Assembly (NCBI RefSeq): GCF_030652775.1
Contig: NZ_JAUSPS010000008.1
Span: 1 to 56,273, forward strand
Reading direction: 5' to 3'
DNA: 56,273 nucleotides
DNA from: Acetobacterium sp.
Lineage (GTDB): Bacteria > Bacillota > Clostridia > Eubacteriales > Eubacteriaceae
Part shown: one piece after another, positions 43,150 to 54,917 of the stretch
How positions within the stretch are numbered: the first letter of the stretch is position 1
How the letters are laid out: every line of letters begins with the position of its first letter
The notes under the pieces: generated by a model
Told to the model about the DNA's origin: nothing
Database searches by the model: none
The model's input: only the letters and a program-made list of their open reading frames with translations
Translations under genes and position numbers: made by a program

Positions 43150-44285
43150 GCAGTTTAAAATTTTGTGGAGACGAGATTATCACCGGACCCGGCACCTTGA
43201 ATGCCATCAAAAAGATTGCGGGACAACGGTTCTTTATTGTAACCGGAAAGACCGCCTTATTTAGAAATGGAACCATCAAACGGGCAGAGGCATTTTTAAA
43301 AGAAAGCAGTAAGGATTATGATATCCTTGGCGGCATTGGAGCAAACCCCAGCGTTTTAGATGTCGAAACGGGGCTGATCAGGATGAAAGCCTTCAATCCG
43401 GATGTGGTGATCGCCATCGGCGGCGGCTCCGTTCTGGATGCAGCCAAGGTCATGACCCTGATGTGTGAGTACGAGGGGTTAACCATTGAAGCAATCAAAA
43501 CCGGCCAGGCGCCGGAAAAACGGGAGCGGATTAAATTGGTCGCAATTCCCTCAACCTCCGGGACGGCATCCGAGGTCACCCGGGCGGCCGTGATTACCTT
43601 CCCGGAAGAAAATATCAAAATTGGCCTGAAAACCAAAGCCTTTATTCCCGATATCGCTATTTTAGATGGGGAGCTGGTTTTGTCGATGCCGCCCAATGTC
43701 GTGGTGGAATCGGGAATGGATGCCCTGACCCATGGCTTAGAAGCTTACATTAATAAAAATGCCGACGACTTCACCAAAACCATCGCCAAAGGGGCGGTGG
43801 AAGGTCTGCTTACGCATTTGCGCCAGTCCTTTGAAAGCGGGGATATCGAAAGTCGCCAGCATGTCCACAATTTTTCTTGTCTGGCCGGGTTCGCCTTTCA
43901 AAATGCCGGACTGGGAATGGATCATGGCATTGCCCACGCCTTTGGGGGCCGTTTTGGCACCAGTCATGGACTCCTTAATGCCATTGCCCTGCCCTATGTG
44001 CTGGAATATAATCAGCAGGATCCCCAGGTGGCCGACGATCTGGAACAGCTATCCCGGTTAATCGGGAAAAACATTATCGCTGAAATTAAAGATCTGAATC
44101 AAACCTTTGGTATCCCCAGCTCCTTTCAGGCTGCGGGGATCCCGGCCGAACAATTCAAAGCCCACTACAATGAGTTGCTGAAAAATTCGCTGATGGGCTC
44201 CACTCAGAGAAATCCCGTAAAAATGGACGCATCTGAAATGGATAAGGTCTTAATAAGCATTTATTATGGCGAAAAGAAATTTTAA
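43146..44285 (+). CDS. Iron-containing alcohol dehydrogenase
   Basis: This 379-aa group III (Fe) dehydrogenase reduces an aldehyde or ketone or oxidises an alcohol with NAD(P). The nucleotide loop GGGSVLDAAK (about 93-102), TSGTASEVT, and metal ligands Asp and His in the MDALTHGLEAY (about 190-200), MDHGIAHAFGG and TSHGLLNAI blocks are present. The start is GTG, forming GTGA with the kinase stop. Substrate is not clear. The coupling to a two-component system suggests that its level responds to an outside signal (inference). Confidence 0.88.
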   Translation: MSSLKFCGDEIITGPGTLNAIKKIAGQRFFIVTGKTALFRNGTIKRAEAFLKESSKDYDILGGIGANPSVLDVETGLIRMKAFNPDVVIAIGGGSVLDAAKVMTLMCEYEGLTIEAIKTGQAPEKRERIKLVAIPSTSGTASEVTRAAVITFPEENIKIGLKTKAFIPDIAILDGELVLSMPPNVVVESGMDALTHGLEAYINKNADDFTKTIAKGAVEGLLTHLRQSFESGDIESRQHVHNFSCLAGFAFQNAGLGMDHGIAHAFGGRFGTSHGLLNAIALPYVLEYNQQDPQVADDLEQLSRLIGKNIIAEIKDLNQTFGIPSSFQAAGIPAEQFKAHYNELLKNSLMGSTQRNPVKMDASEMDKVLISIYYGEKKF

Positions 44286-44306
44286 TAAGGAAAACAAATT
44301 AGGGCA

Positions 44307-44343
44307 TTGCAAAAATGAACCTAAAGTTCGCAGAACTTTGCAA
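44307..44343 (+). promoter_or_regulatory. Overlapping hairpins before pcrA
   Basis: AAAGTTC-gca-GAACTTT (44323-44339) forms a hairpin, while TTGCAAA (44307-44313) can pair with TTTGCAA (44337-44343) in an enclosing stem that shares three T bases. There is no T run after it. Function unknown. Confidence 0.4.
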
Positions 44344-44374
44344 TTAACTATGGAATAAATATTTAGGAGAATAC

Positions 44375-46582
44375 ATGAGTTTATTAGACGGGTTAAACAC
44401 TCGACAACGAGAAGCAGCAGAAACCATTGATGGGCCACTATTAATACTGGCAGGGGCCGGATCAGGAAAAACACGAACCATTATCCATCGCATTGCCCAT
44501 ATTATTGAAACGGGACAGGCATGGCCCTCGCAGATTCTGGCCATCACCTTTACCAATAAAGCCGCCGGAGAAATGCGGGAGCGAATTGCCAAAATGAATA
44601 TTGCGGACAGTAAACGAATTTGGATGTCGACCTTTCACGCCATGTGCGCCCGGATCATGCGAACCCATGCACAATGGTTGGGTTATGACGACAATTTTGT
44701 CATTTATGATATGGATGATCAGAAACGTTTATATAAAAGTCTGATCAAAGAATTGGGCCTCAATGACAAATATTTTACCAACCAGTTTTTAAGCGGTGAA
44801 GTCTCCACTGCCAAAAATAATTTTGTCAGTCCAGAAGCCTATATTAAAGCAAACTCCGGTGATTTCAGAAAAGAACAGGTTGGACTTTATTATAAACGCT
44901 ACCAGGAAAGCCTGAAAGCCAACAATGCCATGGATTTTGATGATCTGATCTACAATACCCTGGTATTGTTTAAGGGCTTTCCGGAAATTCTGGAACAATA
45001 TCAAAATCGCTTTAAATACATTATGGTTGATGAATACCAGGATACCAATCATAGTCAATATGAACTGGTTAATATGCTGGCCGCTAAAAATAAAAATATT
45101 TGCGTTTGTGGGGATGACGACCAGAGTATTTACGGCTGGCGGGGAGCGGATATCAACAATATCCTGGACTTTGAGAAAGATTATACCAACGCCAAAGTGG
45201 TCAAACTGGAAGAAAATTATCGCTCAACCCAGACCATTCTGGACTGTGCCAACGGCGTCATCGCCAGAAATACCGGCCGTAAAGAAAAGGCGCTGTGGAC
45301 TAATAACGACGGCGATGAAAAAATAATGATTGCTTCCTTTAACCAGGGTTATGATGAAGCTCGATTTATTGTTGACGAGATTAATGACAATATCACTAAG
45401 GGCAATGGCATCTTTGGTGATTTTGCGATTCTATATCGAACCAATGCCCAGTCCCGACTGTTTGAAGAAGCGCTGATGCGAGCCGGTTTACCCTTCCAGT
45501 TAATCGGCGGAACCGGGTTTTACTCTCGGGTTGAAATTAAAGACGTCATTGCTTATTTAAATGTGCTGAGCAATCCCAAAGACAACATGGGCTTTATGCG
45601 AATTGTGAATGTGCCCAAGCGGGGGATTGGTTCAGCAACGATTGAAAAAATTGCCGAGTACGCCAATTTTAAAAGCTTCAGTCTGATGCAGGCCTTCCAT
45701 CACGTCGAAGAAATTCCGGAACTGAGTCCCAGTGTAAAAAATAAGGTTCGGGCATTCAGCGAACTAATGAAGAAATTGGAAGCAATCCGGGAGACGGCCA
45801 GCTTAAGTGAGCTGATCTCCGCTGTCATTGAAAAAACCGGCTACCTGGAAATGCTGGAAACCGGAAAAATGGATAAGGGTGAAAGCCGTCTGGAAAATCT
45901 CCAGGAACTGGTGTCTTCAGCCACTGACTTTGAAAAAAACAGTGATGACCAAAGCCTCAGCGCCTATTTGGAAACCGTGGCTTTATCATCAGAAACTGAT
46001 AAGTACGATGGCGACCAGGGTAAGGTTCTGTTGATGACCCTTCATAACGCCAAAGGGTTGGAATTCCCGATTGTCTTTATCCCTGGGATGGAAGAAGGAA
46101 TCTTCCCCCATGGCCGAGCCATGGATTCACCAGAAGATATCGAAGAGGAACGGCGTATCTGTTATGTCGGCATTACCCGGGCGATGAAACGCCTTTATAT
46201 TTCCTGGGCCGCGGAACGAACTCTCTATGGACGACGTCAGCTCCAAACCCCGTCGCGATTTCTAAAAGAGATGCCGGATGAAGTTTGTGTGGAAAATAAA
46301 CAGCGCTACGAGCGCAAGCCGGAAATTGACATTGAAACCAAAAAGAATAAGACTTTTTCGGAACGGGTGACCCAGTCGAAGGTGGCCATTCGCAGAAATA
46401 ATGCCAATGCCGTTAACTTTCATAGTGGTTCATCAGAAAATGGATTTGTGTTGACCGATAAGGTCAAACATAAGAAATTTGGCATTGGTACCGTGGTTGA
46501 AGTAAAAAACAACATGATTTCGGTGGCGTTTCCGGGGGTCGGGATCAAAAAAATGGATCCGACTTTTGTGGAAAAGGCTTAG
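44375..46582 (+). CDS. pcrA: ATP-dependent DNA helicase PcrA/UvrD
   Basis: PcrA is the SF1A 3'-5' helicase of DNA repair and rolling-circle replication. The 735-aa protein has the Q motif (LNTRQREA), Walker A AGAGSGKTRTI (about 29-39), motif II DEYQDTNHSQ, motif III GDDDQSIYGWRGAD, motif V LMTLHNAKGLEFP and motif VI YVGITRAMKRLY. A C-terminal Tudor-like domain (about 680-735, HKKFGIGTVVEV) is as in Gram-positive PcrA. It is followed by ligA after about 40 bp without a terminator, the common Firmicute arrangement. Confidence 0.96.
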   Translation: MSLLDGLNTRQREAAETIDGPLLILAGAGSGKTRTIIHRIAHIIETGQAWPSQILAITFTNKAAGEMRERIAKMNIADSKRIWMSTFHAMCARIMRTHAQWLGYDDNFVIYDMDDQKRLYKSLIKELGLNDKYFTNQFLSGEVSTAKNNFVSPEAYIKANSGDFRKEQVGLYYKRYQESLKANNAMDFDDLIYNTLVLFKGFPEILEQYQNRFKYIMVDEYQDTNHSQYELVNMLAAKNKNICVCGDDDQSIYGWRGADINNILDFEKDYTNAKVVKLEENYRSTQTILDCANGVIARNTGRKEKALWTNNDGDEKIMIASFNQGYDEARFIVDEINDNITKGNGIFGDFAILYRTNAQSRLFEEALMRAGLPFQLIGGTGFYSRVEIKDVIAYLNVLSNPKDNMGFMRIVNVPKRGIGSATIEKIAEYANFKSFSLMQAFHHVEEIPELSPSVKNKVRAFSELMKKLEAIRETASLSELISAVIEKTGYLEMLETGKMDKGESRLENLQELVSSATDFEKNSDDQSLSAYLETVALSSETDKYDGDQGKVLLMTLHNAKGLEFPIVFIPGMEEGIFPHGRAMDSPEDIEEERRICYVGITRAMKRLYISWAAERTLYGRRQLQTPSRFLKEMPDEVCVENKQRYERKPEIDIETKKNKTFSERVTQSKVAIRRNNANAVNFHSGSSENGFVLTDKVKHKKFGIGTVVEVKNNMISVAFPGVGIKKMDPTFVEKA

Positions 46583-46608
46583 TTAAAATAATTTAAAACA
46601 GCGGTTAA

Positions 46609-48615
<2,007 letters not shown>

Positions 48616-48745
48616 TGAAGGGTGATTTTTAGAATCAGACTGACAGCTTCAGCTGTTAACATAGAAGACAGCGCCGGTATTTATGCTTAATGAAATGATT
48701 AAAAGAATAATGTAGAAAGTCAACAGCAAAGAAAGGATAACGAAT

Positions 48746-49033
48746 ATGAGTTTAACACGAGAAGATGTCACCTACGTGGCCAATCTTGCCCGTTTGGAAT
48801 TTTCCGAGGATGAAGTGACCGCCCTGGCCGATCAACTGGGGGCAGTGCTGGATTATGCAGAAACCCTCAGCGGATTGGATACATCTAAAATTAAAGCCAC
48901 CGAACATGTGCTGGCGGTTCAGAATGTCTTTCGGGAGGATGAAATCAAGCCCTGTCTGACCAATGAAGAAGCTTTGGCCAATGCGCCGGAAAGCGAAGCC
49001 GGGTGCTTTAAGGTTCCCCGGGTTATGGAATAG
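48746..49033 (+). CDS. gatC: Asp/Glu-tRNA amidotransferase subunit C
   Basis: GatC (95 aa) holds GatA and GatB together in the complex that converts Glu-tRNA(Gln), and Asp-tRNA(Asn) where needed, to the amide form. The family layout is clear: DVTYVANLARLEFSEDEV near the N-terminus and a C-terminal LRED-like NVFREDE followed by APESEAGCFKVPRVME. GAAAGGA precedes it. First gene of gatCAB. Confidence 0.94.
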   Translation: MSLTREDVTYVANLARLEFSEDEVTALADQLGAVLDYAETLSGLDTSKIKATEHVLAVQNVFREDEIKPCLTNEEALANAPESEAGCFKVPRVME

Positions 49034-49042
49034 GAGGCAATA

Positions 49043-50515
49043 ATGGAATTAAGTCAAAAAACCATCCATCAAATAAATGATCTTCTGGATAAAAAAGAAG
49101 TGACCGTTACTGAGGTAACTCAAGCGGTGGTTAACCGCATTAACGCAGTCGAAAAAGCCACCGATGCCTATCTCAGTCTCCAGACCGAAACCGCTTTAGA
49201 AGCGGCTCAGGCATTGGATGCCGAGCTGTCCGGGCGAGCTAAAAAAACTCCGCTGGAAGGGATTCCCTACGGACTTAAAGACAACATGTGTACCAAGGGG
49301 ATCTTGACCACCTGTGCATCAAAAATGCTGTATAACTTTAATCCCCCTTATAATGCCGAGGTTTATGATCGGCTTAGCGAAGATGGCGGCATCCTGCTGG
49401 GAAAAACCAATATGGACGAGTTTGCCATGGGTTCTTCGACCGAAAATTCAGCCTATAAAAAGACCCGCAATCCCTGGGATTTAAACAAGGTACCCGGCGG
49501 TTCCAGCGGCGGATCAGCTGTTGCGGTGGCAGCCGATACGGCCTTTTACACATTGGGATCAGACACCGGCGGATCAATCCGGCAGCCAGCCTCCTTTTGT
49601 GGGGTGGTGGGGATGAAACCAACCTATGGTCTGGTCTCCCGCTATGGTCTGGTGGCCTTTGCTTCGTCGCTGGATCAGATTGGCCCGTTCACCAAGGACG
49701 TTGAAGACTGCGCACTGGTGCTAAATGCCATTGTCGGCCATGATGCCAAGGATTCAACCTCCCTCAATCTAAAAAAAATCGATTATAGCCAAAACCTCAA
49801 ACAAGGGGTTAAGGGGTTAAAAATTGGCGTGGCCAAAGAATTTTTCGGCGAAGGGCTCCAACCGGAAGTCCGCAAAAGTCTGGAAGATGCCATTGCCATT
49901 TATAAAACCCTGGGTGCTTCGATTGTCGACGTGTCCTTCCAGCATCTGGATTATGCCTTATCGGCTTATTATATGATTTCGTCTGCTGAAGCCAGCTCTA
50001 ACCTGGCCCGTTACGATGGCATCCGCTATGGTTTCAGAGCGGAAGAATACAGCGATCTGGTTGATCTTTACAAGAAAACCAGAAGCCAGGGCTTTGGCGA
50101 TGAGGTAAAGCGACGGATTATGCTGGGTACCTATGCCCTCAGTTCGGGTTATTATGACGCCTATTATAAAAAAGCAATGCAGGTACGAACCATCATCAAA
50201 GCTGACTTTGATCAGGTCTTTGGTGGTTGCGATGTGCTGTTGACCCCAACTGCGCCGACCACAGCTTTTGGGATCGGCGAAAAAACCAGCAACCCGCTGG
50301 AGATGTACCTTACCGATATTTATACCGTACCCGTTAACATTGCCGGGATTCCCGGCGTTTCAATTCCCTGTGGCCTGGACAACAACGGGATGCCGATCGG
50401 GATGCAGCTGCTGGGGCCGATCTTAAGTGAAGAGACCCTGTTAAAAACCGCCTGGGCGTTTGAGCATGAATCAGGCCTGACGAATTTAAAAGCACCATTG
50501 GGAACGGAGGTCTAA
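49043..50515 (+). CDS. gatA: Asp/Glu-tRNA amidotransferase subunit A
   Basis: GatA is the amidase that frees ammonia from glutamine. The 490-aa protein has the Ser-cisSer-Lys triad: Lys in [10 protein letters not shown] (about 77), the cis-Ser and nucleophile Ser in [13 protein letters not shown] and [11 protein letters not shown] (about 153-178). AGGAGG precedes the start, 9 bp after gatC. Confidence 0.96.
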   Translation: MELSQKTIHQINDLLDKKEVTVTEVTQAVVNRINAVEKATDAYLSLQTETALEAAQALDAELSGRAKKTPLEGIPYGLKDNMCTKGILTTCASKMLYNFNPPYNAEVYDRLSEDGGILLGKTNMDEFAMGSSTENSAYKKTRNPWDLNKVPGGSSGGSAVAVAADTAFYTLGSDTGGSIRQPASFCGVVGMKPTYGLVSRYGLVAFASSLDQIGPFTKDVEDCALVLNAIVGHDAKDSTSLNLKKIDYSQNLKQGVKGLKIGVAKEFFGEGLQPEVRKSLEDAIAIYKTLGASIVDVSFQHLDYALSAYYMISSAEASSNLARYDGIRYGFRAEEYSDLVDLYKKTRSQGFGDEVKRRIMLGTYALSSGYYDAYYKKAMQVRTIIKADFDQVFGGCDVLLTPTAPTTAFGIGEKTSNPLEMYLTDIYTVPVNIAGIPGVSIPCGLDNNGMPIGMQLLGPILSEETLLKTAWAFEHESGLTNLKAPLGTEV

Positions 50516-50518
50516 ATC

Positions 50519-51955
50519 ATGGAATATGAAATTGTCATTGGAATGGAAATCCATATTGAATTAGGGACAAAAACAAAGATATTCTGTTCGTGTCCAACCG
50601 AGTTTGGGCAGGATGAGAACACCCATACCTGCCCGGTGTGTCTGGGAATGCCGGGAGTTTTGCCGGTATTAAATGAAAAAGTGGTTGAATACGCGACCCG
50701 GGCTGGTTTGGCGCTTAATTGCGAAATTGCCCACTTTAGCAAAATGGACCGAAAAAACTATTTCTATCCGGATTTACCCAAAGCCTATCAAACCTCCCAG
50801 TTTGATTTGCCCATCTGTACCGGTGGAGTAGTCGGCATTGAAGTCGATAGGGTAAAAAAAGACATCGGTATTACCCGTATCCATATTGAGGAAGATGCTG
50901 GAAAGCTACTTCATGAATCCGCTGACGGGACCCTTCTGGATGTTAACCGCTGTGGCGTGCCGCTGATTGAGATCGTCACTGAGCCGGATCTGCGCAGTGC
51001 CGAGGAAGCCCGCGCCTTTGCTGAAAAGGTCAGAAATATTCTCGAATATACCGGCGTCTCTGACTGTAAGATGGAACAGGGATCGATGCGTTTTGACGTG
51101 AATCTGTCGATTCGTGAAAAAGGATGCGAAGTACTGGGAACCCGTACTGAAATGAAAAACCTGAACTCCTTCCGGGCACTGATCCGGGCGGTTCAATACG
51201 AAAGCAAACGACAGATCATTGAGATTAAAAAGGGTCACACGATTATTCAGGAAACCCGGAAATGGGATGACACCAAAGGGTCCTCATCTTCGCTGCGAAG
51301 CAAGGAAGAAGCCCACGATTACCGTTATTTCCCGGAACCGGATCTGGTTCCGATTGTGTTGGAACCGGCCTATATCGAGAAAATTAAGAGCGAGCTGCCG
51401 GAATTGCCGGAAGCTAAAAAAAAGCGCTACATTGATGAATATAAATTGCCGGAATACGATGCCGGGGTGTTGACCACCACGGGCGTCACGGCCCGCTTCT
51501 TTGAAGAAGCGGTGGCACTGTATAACGAACCCAAACAGATTTCGAACTGGATGATGGTTGAAATTCCGCCGCTATTAAAAGAAAATGAACTGAGTATGGA
51601 AAACATTTCCATTACTCCGGCGCAATTGGTGGCATTGCTGAAACTGGTCAAAAACAATGAAATCAGTGGCAACACCGGTAAAGAAGTTTTAAAAGAAATG
51701 TTTAGTACCGGCAAAAACCCGGGTGATATTGTCAAAGAAAAGGGTCTGGCGCAGATGAGCGATGCCGGGGAACTGGAAGCCATCATTGAAAAAATCGTTT
51801 CGGATAATCCCAAATCAGTTGAAGATATTGGCGCCGGCAATGACAAAGCCTATGGCTTTTTAACCGGTCAGGTAATGAAGGCCACCAAGGGAAAAGCCAA
51901 TGCCCAGGTCGCCAACGAAATTATTCGGGCTGTCGTTGCCAAACATTTAGCATAA
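50519..51955 (+). CDS. gatB: Asp/Glu-tRNA amidotransferase subunit B
   Basis: GatB is the kinase and tRNA-binding subunit. The 478-aa product has the cradle domain with EIVIGMEIHIEL, the zinc-type residues in FCSCPTEFG and TCPVCLGMPG, HIEEDAGKLLH, and the C-terminal YqeY-like tail domain (about 330-478). It starts 4 bp after gatA with CGGAGGT upstream. The presence of GatCAB implies that Gln-tRNA is made indirectly; the tRNA-Gln near the window end would be a substrate. Confidence 0.96.
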   Translation: MEYEIVIGMEIHIELGTKTKIFCSCPTEFGQDENTHTCPVCLGMPGVLPVLNEKVVEYATRAGLALNCEIAHFSKMDRKNYFYPDLPKAYQTSQFDLPICTGGVVGIEVDRVKKDIGITRIHIEEDAGKLLHESADGTLLDVNRCGVPLIEIVTEPDLRSAEEARAFAEKVRNILEYTGVSDCKMEQGSMRFDVNLSIREKGCEVLGTRTEMKNLNSFRALIRAVQYESKRQIIEIKKGHTIIQETRKWDDTKGSSSSLRSKEEAHDYRYFPEPDLVPIVLEPAYIEKIKSELPELPEAKKKRYIDEYKLPEYDAGVLTTTGVTARFFEEAVALYNEPKQISNWMMVEIPPLLKENELSMENISITPAQLVALLKLVKNNEISGNTGKEVLKEMFSTGKNPGDIVKEKGLAQMSDAGELEAIIEKIVSDNPKSVEDIGAGNDKAYGFLTGQVMKATKGKANAQVANEIIRAVVAKHLA

Positions 51956-51978
51956 AAACAACAATAATTTGACTATCT

Positions 51979-52012
51979 AAGGGATTACCGCAAGACTTGC
52001 AGTAATCCCTTA
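51979..52012. repeat. Long hairpin between gatB and rph
   Basis: AAGGGATTAC and GTAATCCCTT are the outer arms, with GCAA/TTGC inside. The following bases are A-rich, so on the + strand it lacks the U tract of a terminator. It may be an RNA-processing or stability element. Confidence 0.5.
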
Positions 52013-52040
52013 AAAAATAATAGAATAATAAAGGAAAAAC

Positions 52041-52811
52041 ATGGAAAACAGTGAAGCAATAAAAGAAATGGAAACAGAAATAGTGATAGATACAAGCAAG
52101 CAACGGATTGATGGCCGGGAAGCCCACGAATTAAGACCAATAAAGGTCACCCGCCACTTTATTAAAAATGCCCAGGGATCAGTCCTTATCGAAGTGGGCG
52201 ATACCAAGGTCATTTGCACCGCCATGGTGGAAGAAAAAGTACCGCCATTTTTAAAAGGTCAGAAAAAAGGCTGGGTCACGGCCGAGTATGAAATGATTCC
52301 GGGGTCCACCAACACCCGCAAAAGTCGTGATCGGAACCGCGGGAAAATTGATGGCCGAACCATGGAAATTCAGCGCTTGATCGGCAGAAGTCTGAGATCT
52401 GTCATCGATCAGACAATGCTGGGGGAACGGACCATTTGGATTGACTGTGATGTGATCCAGGCCGACGGCGGAACCCGGACAGCGGCGATTACCGGTTCAT
52501 TTCTAGCCCTCCATGACGCCTTGTCAGATCTGATCGAAAAGGGAAAAATCAAAGCCATGCCGATTACCAATTTTGTCGCCGCCACTAGTGTCGGGATTTA
52601 TCAGGACGAAGCCATCGTTGACCTGTGTTATGAAGAAGATTCAAACGCAGAGGTTGATATGAATATGGTCATGACCGAAACCGGCGAAATCATCGAAATT
52701 CAGGGAACTGGTGAAGAACGGCCCTTTAAAAAGGAAGAACTTCAAAAAATGTTGGAACTGGGAGAAGCAAGCATCAAAAAAATCATCGCCTTCCAAAAAG
52801 ATACATTATAG
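52041..52811 (+). CDS. rph: Ribonuclease PH
   Basis: RNase PH trims tRNA 3' ends by phosphorolysis. The 256-aa protein has the R-rich [18 protein letters not shown] split over about 94-110, GRSLRSVID, and the catalytic Asp pair region [18 protein letters not shown] (about 134-152). It is about 10 residues longer at the N-terminus than many homologues. AAAGGAAA precedes the start. It forms a conserved cluster with rdgB and the yfcE-like gene. Confidence 0.95.
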   Translation: MENSEAIKEMETEIVIDTSKQRIDGREAHELRPIKVTRHFIKNAQGSVLIEVGDTKVICTAMVEEKVPPFLKGQKKGWVTAEYEMIPGSTNTRKSRDRNRGKIDGRTMEIQRLIGRSLRSVIDQTMLGERTIWIDCDVIQADGGTRTAAITGSFLALHDALSDLIEKGKIKAMPITNFVAATSVGIYQDEAIVDLCYEEDSNAEVDMNMVMTETGEIIEIQGTGEERPFKKEELQKMLELGEASIKKIIAFQKDTL

Positions 52812-52830
52812 GATTAACGGGTAAGTTATA

Positions 52831-53430
52831 ATGAGAACAATACTTTTAGCCACCGCAAATCAGGATAAGGCCAAAGAACTGAAGGCGATGTTGGGCGAGG
52901 ATTTTGAAGTCCAGACGATGAAGGATTTTGGCATTGATATTGAAATCATTGAAGACGGCCTAACCTATGAAGAAAATGCGCTGATCAAGGTGCGGGCGTT
53001 ACAGCCCTATGTCATGGGAAAAGACTTAATCATTATGGGCGATGACTCCGGCTTGTCGGTGGATTGTCTCAATGGCGCTCCGGGAATCTATTCGGCCCGT
53101 TACGCCGGTGACAATGTCAGTTATACTGACAATAATAAAAAACTCTTGCAGGAAATGGCGGATGTGCCGGAAGCGAAGCGGGGTGCGGCTTTTATTACGG
53201 CCATTGCGATGATTTTACCCGATGGCCGGGAGCTATGCTGCGAAGGTCTGGTGCGGGGGAAAATTGCCTTTGATTATTGCGGCGCCGGCGGATTTGGTTA
53301 TGACCCGTTGTTTATCCACGAGGCATCAGGTCGCTGTTACGGAGAGATGACCAAAGCAGAAAAAAACCGCCTCAGTCATCGGGCGGTCGCTGTTGAAAAG
53401 GCTCAGGAAATACTGAATCAGGCGCATTAA
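52831..53430 (+). CDS. rdgB: XTP/dITP diphosphatase (RdgB/HAM1)
   Basis: This 199-aa house-cleaning enzyme removes the non-standard nucleotides dITP and XTP. It has the N-terminal ATANQDKAKELKAML substrate loop, EDGLTYEENALIKVRA, the catalytic MGDDSGLSVDCLNGAPGIYSARYAG split near 69-92, and the C-terminal FGYDPLF and LSHRA motifs. It is 19 bp after rph. Confidence 0.95.
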   Translation: MRTILLATANQDKAKELKAMLGEDFEVQTMKDFGIDIEIIEDGLTYEENALIKVRALQPYVMGKDLIIMGDDSGLSVDCLNGAPGIYSARYAGDNVSYTDNNKKLLQEMADVPEAKRGAAFITAIAMILPDGRELCCEGLVRGKIAFDYCGAGGFGYDPLFIHEASGRCYGEMTKAEKNRLSHRAVAVEKAQEILNQAH

Positions 53431-53489
53431 CAAAACGGAAAAATAAGGATGATTTAGTCAAAAAGAAAGATAAGTAATGGGGGGGTAAA

Positions 53490-53975
53490 ATGAAAATTGG
53501 TGTTATGAGTGATAGCCATGGCAATCTGAAAGCGGTGAAACAGGCCACTTCGGAAATGGGTCAGGTGGATGTAATTATTCATCTTGGAGATTATGTCGAA
53601 GATGCCCTCTATTTACGAACAATCACAAATATCCCCATCCACATCCTGAAGGGGAATTTGGATTCATTTGCTGATGATGGTAGCATGACGCTGGAGACTA
53701 CCTTGGGCGGGTTTAAATTTTTTGCCTGTCATGGCCATAAGTACGGTGTCAAGAATGATTTGCACCGCATTTACTATGCTGGGTTGGAAAAAAACGCCCA
53801 GGTAATTCTCTATGGTCACACCCACCATGCTTATATTGAAGATAATGGCCAAATTTTAATGATGAACCCCGGCTCGGTGGGGGCGCCCAGAATGGGTGAT
53901 CCCGAAAGCTATGGGTTGATTACCATCAAAAATGGCGAAATTGACGCAAAAATTATTCCGCTTTGGAATGAATGA
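53490..53975 (+). CDS. Phosphodiesterase of the YfcE/MJ0936 family
   Basis: This 161-aa calcineurin-like metallophosphoesterase has all five metal motifs: SDSHGN, HLGDYVED, KGNLDS, CHGHKYG and YGHTHHA, with the family ending NPGSVGAPR. Members hydrolyse phosphodiesters in vitro; the natural substrate is unknown. GGGGGG precedes the start. It closes the rph-rdgB-yfcE cluster. Confidence 0.92.
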   Translation: MKIGVMSDSHGNLKAVKQATSEMGQVDVIIHLGDYVEDALYLRTITNIPIHILKGNLDSFADDGSMTLETTLGGFKFFACHGHKYGVKNDLHRIYYAGLEKNAQVILYGHTHHAYIEDNGQILMMNPGSVGAPRMGDPESYGLITIKNGEIDAKIIPLWNE

Positions 53976-54002
53976 CAGAAATATCGAAAAAGGAGGCAAG
54001 CG

Positions 54003-54908
54003 ATGCTGAGTATTAAAGAGGTATCAATGACCTATCAAAAAGGGAACAAAGAAGCGTTGAAAGACGTAAGTTTAAATATTGAGGAAGGCGAATTTACGGC
54101 TTTACTGGGACAAAATGGTGCGGGGAAGAGTACCCTGATTAATATATTGGCAGGTAATGTAAAAAAGACTAAGGGTGCGGTCACTATTGGTGGGTATGAT
54201 CTTGACAAGAAAGAGCTGGAAACAAAAAAAATAATTGGTATTGTACCTCAGGATACCGGCTATGATTTTATTTTTACGGTTGATGAAGCGTTAAAAAAGC
54301 AATCCGGTTACTTTGGGATCAAGAATAATAAGGCGTATGTTGATGAACTTCTGGAAGCGCTGTATTTGACTGAAAAAAGAAATGCCAGACTGAGAGATCT
54401 TTCCGGGGGGATGCGACGACGATTTCTAATCGCTAAGGCGCTAGTTCATAAACCTAAAATACTTATTTTGGATGAACCCACAGCGGGAGTTGATATCGAA
54501 ATGCGGCACACCTTGTATGACTTTTTAATTAAGTTGCATGAATCGGGAACGACCATCATTCTCACAACTCACTACATTGAAGAAGCCGAAAAACTATGTA
54601 AGCGGATTGTCATTATTGATGGGGGAAAGATCATTGCCGACGAGCCAAAAGAAGAACTAATGGACGCTTTTTCCAGAGAAGTGATTATTGAAGTTCACTT
54701 TGATGCGGCGCTGGATCTTAGTGATTTTGAGTTTTTGAAAGAGTATCATCCTCAAATTGAAGATAAAACAAGACTCCAATTGAAAGCTGCAAAAAAAGAC
54801 TTAACTAAAGTCTTTAGACAACTATCGGAAAAGAATATGGAATTTACCAATCTTGTTGTGGAAAAACCAAAACTGGAAGATATTTATTTAAATATCATTA
54901 ATCGTTAG
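54003..54908 (+). CDS. ABC-2 transporter ATP-binding protein
   Basis: This 301-aa ATPase has Walker A GQNGAGKST (about 36-44), the signature LSGGMRRRF, Walker B ILILDEPTAGVD, and the H-loop TTHYIEEAEKL. The C-terminal region (about 220-300) is the regulatory extension of the DrrA/CcmA-like group. AAAGGAGG precedes the start. It pairs with the permease 9 bp downstream. Substrate unknown; drug or polysaccharide-type export are both usual for the class. Confidence 0.9.
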   Translation: MLSIKEVSMTYQKGNKEALKDVSLNIEEGEFTALLGQNGAGKSTLINILAGNVKKTKGAVTIGGYDLDKKELETKKIIGIVPQDTGYDFIFTVDEALKKQSGYFGIKNNKAYVDELLEALYLTEKRNARLRDLSGGMRRRFLIAKALVHKPKILILDEPTAGVDIEMRHTLYDFLIKLHESGTTIILTTHYIEEAEKLCKRIVIIDGGKIIADEPKEELMDAFSREVIIEVHFDAALDLSDFEFLKEYHPQIEDKTRLQLKAAKKDLTKVFRQLSEKNMEFTNLVVEKPKLEDIYLNIINR

Positions 54909-54917
54909 GAGCAGCAC

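Noticed and set aside
51979-52012. Intrinsic terminator after gatB
   Set aside because: The stem is strong but the + strand after it is A-rich rather than T-rich.
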